Source of the DNA: Balneolales bacterium
Lineage (GTDB): Bacteria > Bacteroidota > Rhodothermia > Balneolales > Natronogracilivirgulaceae
Assembly (NCBI GenBank): GCA_007133995.1
Contig: SLLP01000058.1
Span: 1-24,739, forward strand
Reading direction: 5' to 3'
Length of the DNA stretch: 24,739 bases
This document shows, in pieces, positions 23,101-24,739 of this stretch. Every line of letters starts with the position of its first letter. The stretch's first letter is position 1. Under the pieces are notes generated by a model. That model had not been told where the DNA came from. It searched no databases and was given only the letters and a program-made list of their open reading frames with translations. The position numbers and the translations under genes were made by a program.

Positions 23101-24739
23101 CGTTTGATGATACCACTCGACATTCAGGTGAAAGCAGATGCCTACCTGGAGAACCTGATTGCAATAAAAAAACAAAAGGTTCGAGAACTCTTGATCAGTG
23201 GCTGGATCCATGATGAAACAACCCGGATTGAAGAACCGAATAATGGAATATGGGAAGAGTGGTTTGAAAATCTGCCATGGGCAACATCATTTCTGGAAGC
23301 CTGGAGGAACAATGCGGAAAATCCTGCCCATGCCGGTTATTACCGTGCGCTCGACCTGATCTGTGCCGCCGGGAATAAGGATGTGACTGGTTCGGTGAAG
23401 GCGGAACTGTTGCTGAATGCCGCAGACAAACTGATTGAAATGTACAACAGCGGGATTACGGGAACGGAAATATCGATGACACTCGCACGGGTACTCAACA
23501 GCCTTGGCAAACGTGAGCAAGCCGTCGATCTGATGCAAAAAGTGATAAAAACGGGAATAAACTGTGCCGGGGAACCTTCTTACCTGAAACCATTCATACT
23601 TCCACTGGCTTCTCAGGATTATTCCGATATAAAGACAGATTATTCCAAATGGTTGATTGTTCGCACCATGGAGGCCTGGTTGTTCCTCAGCAATAAGAGC
23701 ACCTGTTTTCTAAGTGATCAGGATGAAAGAATCCTGGATCTGCTAAAGGGAAATCCTGAAATAATGGATAAGACAAAAAAGATCATTTCAAATCTCAAAT
23801 CAGACAGCGAAGAGTCACAGCCCGCAGACCAGAAAGCGTCCGATAAAAGCCTGTTGTTCATAACAACCGATTTCCCGCCATATGATGGTGGCCGAGTGGG
23901 ACACAGCATCAGGGCTTATACTCTGGCCAATTTCCTTGCGGGAAGCGGGTTTGAGGTCTATCTGTTTATTTTGGGGCCCTTGAAGAAAGACAGGGAAGCA
24001 CCATACATGCACCCCCGAATCACGATCGTCAACCATCTTTTCGACAAAGTAAGGAACTCCGCAAATGGTACGACCTCGCCGGAAATGTTTTGTCAGTACC
24101 TGATCAAAAAGCAGAATATTCCGAATGTTCTTTCCAGCTCTCCTCCATTGATGTCACATGCGATCGCCTACAGATTAAAAAAACATTTTGGCGGCAGGAT
24201 CAACTGGATATGTGATGTAAGGGATATTGTTAGTGTCCATCCGGTGACGAGACAGCTTGCCGAGCGTGAAAGCAGGATCCAAAAAGAACAGGAAATGGAA
24301 CTGTTCTCTGCGGCCGATCACGTCACAACGGTATCAACAGGCATGAGAGACACCATTTTTGAAATATGCGAGGAAATAAGGAAACCATACGCAGAGAGTG
24401 AGTTTCAGATAATTGAAAACGGCTTTGTCAGGCACAAGGACACCAGCCCGCAGCAAAGCGTGAAAAAATGCATTGAAAAATACCGCCGCTCAGGCAAGAT
24501 AATCCTTTACTATGCCGGGACAGGTACAATTTATGGCAATTATCTGAAGGAACGCGGTAACAAGGATCTTTCGATGCTTCTGGATATTATCGGGTCAGAC
24601 AGCGTATTGAGAAACAGCCTTGCCATAATCGCTCAGGGTGTTATCCAGACGAATGAGAAATTTGTGAAAAAGAAGGCAAAGAACGTGGATTTCAAAATCT
24701 TCGGACCAGTGGATAATGATACCATGATTGCCAATCTCA
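20101..24739 (+). CDS. Giant fused glycosylation enzyme: TPR, GT41, FkbM methyltransferase, GT4 (3' end off the window)
   Basis: One frame, 1,546 complete codons without a stop, still open at the edge. Residues 1-320 are TPRs (e.g. NALGCFQKANQLDP), then the GT41 entry NYLMGLHYNPE. GT41 (O-GlcNAc transferase/SPINDLY-type) catalysis spans about 326-685: RIGFISGSFFRHP (His339, aligned with His498 of human OGT), ILVELSGHSANNRL, TFGCFNNPTKIN (Lys506, aligned with OGT Lys842) and LDPWPYSGGLSTCEALWMG. A 690-800 linker has repeats EETAKSEE and EETAKPEE. An FkbM-type methyltransferase follows, with the SAM site VVDIGAGFG (837-845) and IKLDTNGHEE (942-951). Residues about 1020-1240 are helical. From 1251 a GT4-type transferase starts: LLFITTDFPPYDGGRVGHS, VTTVSTGM, IENGF (1438-1442), ILYYAGT. 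The frame extends back to 19951; I chose the ATG downstream of the sigma-54 start. A GTG at 20032 is the alternative. Likely cytoplasmic, modifying flagellin before export (inferred). Confidence 0.88.
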   Translation, partial: MKLQLQQAIAVINSEKPNPDKAFKLLKPLSKKKNAPWPVFHYMAVALILKKQYGDAARHLEKALRKGSDEPETYHLLSLAELELGRYALAEIHGKQALEQRPDFFEAWLNLGSVYRAQAKLENALGCFQKANQLDPKSAGVAFRIAQIYGDMGSFHKATELYDIVLKMDPEYEQAIIEKAMLYQKSGKFQEAGECLGELLKKKPKHPEARLTLAETHRLEGKYKEAISLYEEILSEYPNAGSARVNYALALQETGRFNVSERHYLRAFRDQPGVKESVSNYLMGLHYNPERNRQEIFEAHKVWDRNFSPRQRPARPEPACKDPGRKLRIGFISGSFFRHPVGWMITLALENLQKDKFAIYCYSNNNISDELTRRIHVASDSWKSIVGFSDDVVAGMIREDEIDILVELSGHSANNRLGTVVLEPAPVIVKWVGGLFNTSGLQAMDYLITDRYESPEGEEPFYTEKLVRLPDDYVCFLPPEYAPEPGQLPAKENGYVTFGCFNNPTKINDVLLEKWADLLYRLPDSRLFLKSKQYGTESFVRHIVDRMEACGIPEDRLMFEADSPHEELLSAYNRVDIALDPWPYSGGLSTCEALWMGVPVVTLPGPTFAGRHSTTHLINSGLADLVTESWEGYIGKAMALAENLDTLAVMRSDMRKQVRNSPLCDGPRFGNHLAAAFREMWKQRVAGWASGRGEWRDHIAIDAEETAKSEEAVAAAKMVGFVKALDAHETKETDETLDFEETAKPEETVESSKSVESGLISEALNAGNGIAINGSPDNGSPRNEESKTWKIETRDNLTICTPADLSMLTPYVLLEQEQWYEPEVRFVRDYLKPGMNVVDIGAGFGVYALPMAKKVGPEGKVYAFEPGSLARRHLEMSKLENGFDQLEVIGRAVSDASGKAVLQHGKTPEESTIATVGQGDEVSLVTLDTWWEFVGRPDVDLIKLDTNGHEEEVLNGGLQLLTEGTPVILISHNDREDNRKNIYQILQSAGYDVFEYVPDCRLMIPLDIQVKADAYLENLIAIKKQKVRELLISGWIHDETTRIEEPNNGIWEEWFENLPWATSFLEAWRNNAENPAHAGYYRALDLICAAGNKDVTGSVKAELLLNAADKLIEMYNSGITGTEISMTLARVLNSLGKREQAVDLMQKVIKTGINCAGEPSYLKPFILPLASQDYSDIKTDYSKWLIVRTMEAWLFLSNKSTCFLSDQDERILDLLKGNPEIMDKTKKIISNLKSDSEESQPADQKASDKSLLFITTDFPPYDGGRVGHSIRAYTLANFLAGSGFEVYLFILGPLKKDREAPYMHPRITIVNHLFDKVRNSANGTTSPEMFCQYLIKKQNIPNVLSSSPPLMSHAIAYRLKKHFGGRINWICDVRDIVSVHPVTRQLAERESRIQKEQEMELFSAADHVTTVSTGMRDTIFEICEEIRKPYAESEFQIIENGFVRHKDTSPQQSVKKCIEKYRRSGKIILYYAGTGTIYGNYLKERGNKDLSMLLDIIGSDSVLRNSLAIIAQGVIQTNEKFVKKKAKNVDFKIFGPVDNDTMIANL
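22210..22341 (+). repeat. Degenerate Glu/Thr-rich coding repeat in the interdomain linker
   Basis: Two 24-base copies (22210-22233 and 22318-22341) encode EETAKSEE and EETAKPEE, separated by further ETx units (HETKETDET). They differ at three positions. They mark the flexible joint between the GT41 domain and the FkbM domain, and look like a short internal expansion. Confidence 0.7.

Noticed and set aside
1..24739. tRNA, rRNA, CRISPR array, insertion sequence or phage genes
   Set aside because: No cloverleaf-like CCA-ended element, spaced repeat array, transposase motif or terminal inverted repeat was noticed by eye; a dedicated scan was not possible.

Overview
The window is a flagellar biosynthesis locus from a Gram-negative bacterium. 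P-ring and L-ring genes (flgI, flgH) require an outer membrane. The flhF/flhG pair points to polar or spatially controlled flagella, and a sigma-54 activator with sigma-54-type promoters points to a sigma-54 to sigma-28 flagellar hierarchy. Several genes lack a clear Shine-Dalgarno sequence. Together these would fit a flagellated member of the FCB group (for example Balneolota/Rhodothermota-like), but the phylum is inferred and not shown by the sequence.

Layout. (1) 1-6365, minus strand: flhB-flhA-flhF-flhG-(small membrane protein)-fliA, tightly packed and running off the left edge inside fliA. (2) 6366-6609: divergent promoter region with one sigma-54-like element facing each way and a repeated 12-mer. 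(3) 6610-15530, plus strand: flgF-flgG-flgA-flgH-flgI-flgJ(rod-binding domain only)-flgN-like-flgK-flgL, then a GT2-like/TPR protein. (4) 15568-17004, minus: an NtrC-family response regulator (FlrC/FleR type). (5) 17201-19826, minus: fliS-fliD-fliT-like and a small protein that may be a FlgM-type anti-sigma-28 factor. (6) 19827-20100: a second divergent control region. Facing fliS it has a near-perfect sigma-54 element and a near-perfect sigma-28 element; facing right it has a second near-perfect sigma-54 element. (7) 20101-24739, plus: one uninterrupted reading frame of at least 1,546 codons, still open at the window edge. It fuses TPRs, a GT41 (O-GlcNAc-transferase/SPINDLY-type) domain, a repeat-containing linker, an FkbM-type methyltransferase, an alpha-helical region and a GT4-type glycosyltransferase.

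How it fits together (inference). The response regulator with sigma-54 would switch on the export-gate operon, which encodes FliA at its end, together with the rod/ring/hook-junction operon, the fliS operon and the giant glycosyltransferase. FliA would then reinforce fliS-fliD-fliT through the sigma-28 element. The glycosylation enzyme shares a 16-bp-scale back-to-back sigma-54 promoter pair with the operon encoding the flagellin chaperone FliS and the filament cap FliD. That makes it a strong candidate for a flagellin-modifying enzyme that would attach, methylate and extend a glycan on one polypeptide. This is the most novel element of the window. Secondary oddities are an FlhF with eroded GTPase motifs paired with an FlhG lacking the N-terminal activator motif, and an FlgH without a lipobox but with a C-terminal hydrophobic tail.
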